A stretch of 64,000 nt of DNA from Acidobacteriota bacterium. Its GTDB lineage: Bacteria; Acidobacteriota; Vicinamibacteria; Vicinamibacterales; SCN-69-37. Below, piece after piece: positions 63,593-64,000 of this stretch (position 1 is the first letter of the stretch; every line of letters begins with the position of its first letter). Below the pieces are notes generated by a model, which searched no databases, was not told the DNA's origin, and saw only the letters and a program-made list of their open reading frames with translations. The stretch spans positions 248,001 through 312,000 of the forward strand of contig JADYYY010000019.1 in assembly GCA_020853395.1 (NCBI GenBank), given 5' to 3'. The translations under genes were made by a program, and so were the position numbers.

Positions 63593-64000
63593 CTACTTCG
63601 GGTTGAAGACCGGAACACCGAGCCCGGCGAAGTCGCGCTCATTTCTCGACACGATCGTCAGGCCGTGTACGCGGGCCGTGGCGGCCAGCATCGTGTCGAT
63701 GACGGGAACCGACCGCCGGACATCGGCTCGCAGCCGTCCCCAGGCCTCGGCCACCGTCTCGTCGACCGGCAGCAGGCGATCCGAGTAGACGGTCGTCAGC
63801 GTGGTGAGCCAGGCGTCGAGCGTGCGGGCACGCGCCGCCTCCTTCGTGCGCAGGCGTTCGACGCCTTCGCGGATCTCGCCGAGCGTCAGGACGCTGACGA
63901 ACAGGTCATCGGCGTCCTGCCGGTCGAACCACGCGGTCAGCCCGGCCGCCGGGCGAGGCCGGCGAAGCTCGGACAGGATGGTCGTATCGAGCAGGAACGT
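63593..64000 (-). CDS. PIN-domain ribonuclease toxin (VapC/FitB-like), 5' partial
   Basis: The frame is open to the last base of the window, so at most a few N-terminal codons are missing. The 135 visible residues begin TFLLDTTILSELRRPRP and end VPVFNPK. PIN acidic residues are in LLDTTIL, LTLGEIREG, VIDTMLAATA and RNERDFAGL. This matches FitB/VapC toxins of 135-140 residues. The cognate antitoxin should lie just past 64000. Confidence 0.85.
   Translation of the reverse strand, partial: TFLLDTTILSELRRPRPAAGLTAWFDRQDADDLFVSVLTLGEIREGVERLRTKEAARARTLDAWLTTLTTVYSDRLLPVDETVAEAWGRLRADVRRSVPVIDTMLAATARVHGLTIVSRNERDFAGLGVPVFNPK

Noticed and set aside
59617-63642. A 1341-codon open frame on the minus strand
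   Set aside because: It runs antisense to three well-supported genes and reads as Arg/Ala-rich text without family motifs. Long antisense frames are expected at this GC content.

Overview
The window is about 64 kb of dense, very GC-rich bacterial DNA holding 51 genes, one of them a pseudogene, plus a fragment of another at each end. No rRNA, complete tRNA, CRISPR array, phage or intact insertion sequence was seen. It most likely comes from an acidobacterium, perhaps of the class Vicinamibacteria. The reasons are a VWFA protein of the acidobacterial type beside an Oar-like TonB receptor with an N-terminal carboxypeptidase-regulatory domain, a PQQ dehydrogenase carrying heme c, and many short intergenic repeats. 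The assignment is inference, because no marker gene is present.

Layout. 1-4.35 kb: two multi-pass membrane proteins around a DPM1-like glycosyltransferase (cell-surface glycan or lipid glycosylation). 4.4-10.4 kb (minus): UPF0182 - clpS - clpA - grpE, a proteostasis operon. 10.5 kb: a peroxiredoxin. 11.1-17.5 kb (minus): ilvD - ilvB - ilvH - ilvC - serA, divergent from pheA across an AT-rich spacer with a palindrome. 19.0-20.5 kb: an ECF sigma factor and a membrane anti-sigma-like protein. 20.7-22.2 kb: a CysO-like/MoeB/rhodanese fusion. 22.6-25.5 kb: lutABC for lactate oxidation, divergent from argC. 26.6-31.4 kb: two envelope proteins of unknown role and a PQQ dehydrogenase. 31.4-37 kb: ilvA, a eukaryotic-type UDP-galactopyranose mutase, a GT2 enzyme and a membrane protein. 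37-38.3 kb: a second ECF sigma module. 38.3-44.4 kb (minus): thrB, two threonine synthases and thrA. 44.4-49.4 kb: aldo/keto reductase, O-methyltransferase, VapBC and a degenerate protease-like secreted protein. 49.6-56.2 kb: oligoendopeptidase F, SGNH lipoprotein, M16 peptidase and glutaminyl cyclase. 56.2-57.6 kb: a degraded patch with a tmRNA 3'-end remnant and a broken nucleotidyltransferase. 57.6-63.5 kb: a small membrane protein, a cupin and a three-gene secreted/outer-membrane cassette. The right edge cuts a PIN toxin.

Working together. thrA-thrC-thrB, ilvA and ilvD-ilvB-ilvH-ilvC supply most of the route from aspartate through threonine to isoleucine, and the valine branch. Only asd and an aminotransferase are missing from the window. 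serA, pheA and argC add serine, phenylalanine and arginine steps. Many operons use 4-base ATGA or GTGA overlaps, which suggests translational coupling. Three families of short intergenic repeats (GGTCC-rich, GCCGTAAG-like and a REP-like inverted repeat) sit between operons and in places extend into genes.

The most unusual items are the eukaryotic-type UGM, the ubiquitin-like/E1/rhodanese fusion, the protease-like protein lacking its catalytic His and Ser, the hairpin over the sigma-factor ribosome-binding site, and the tmRNA scar.
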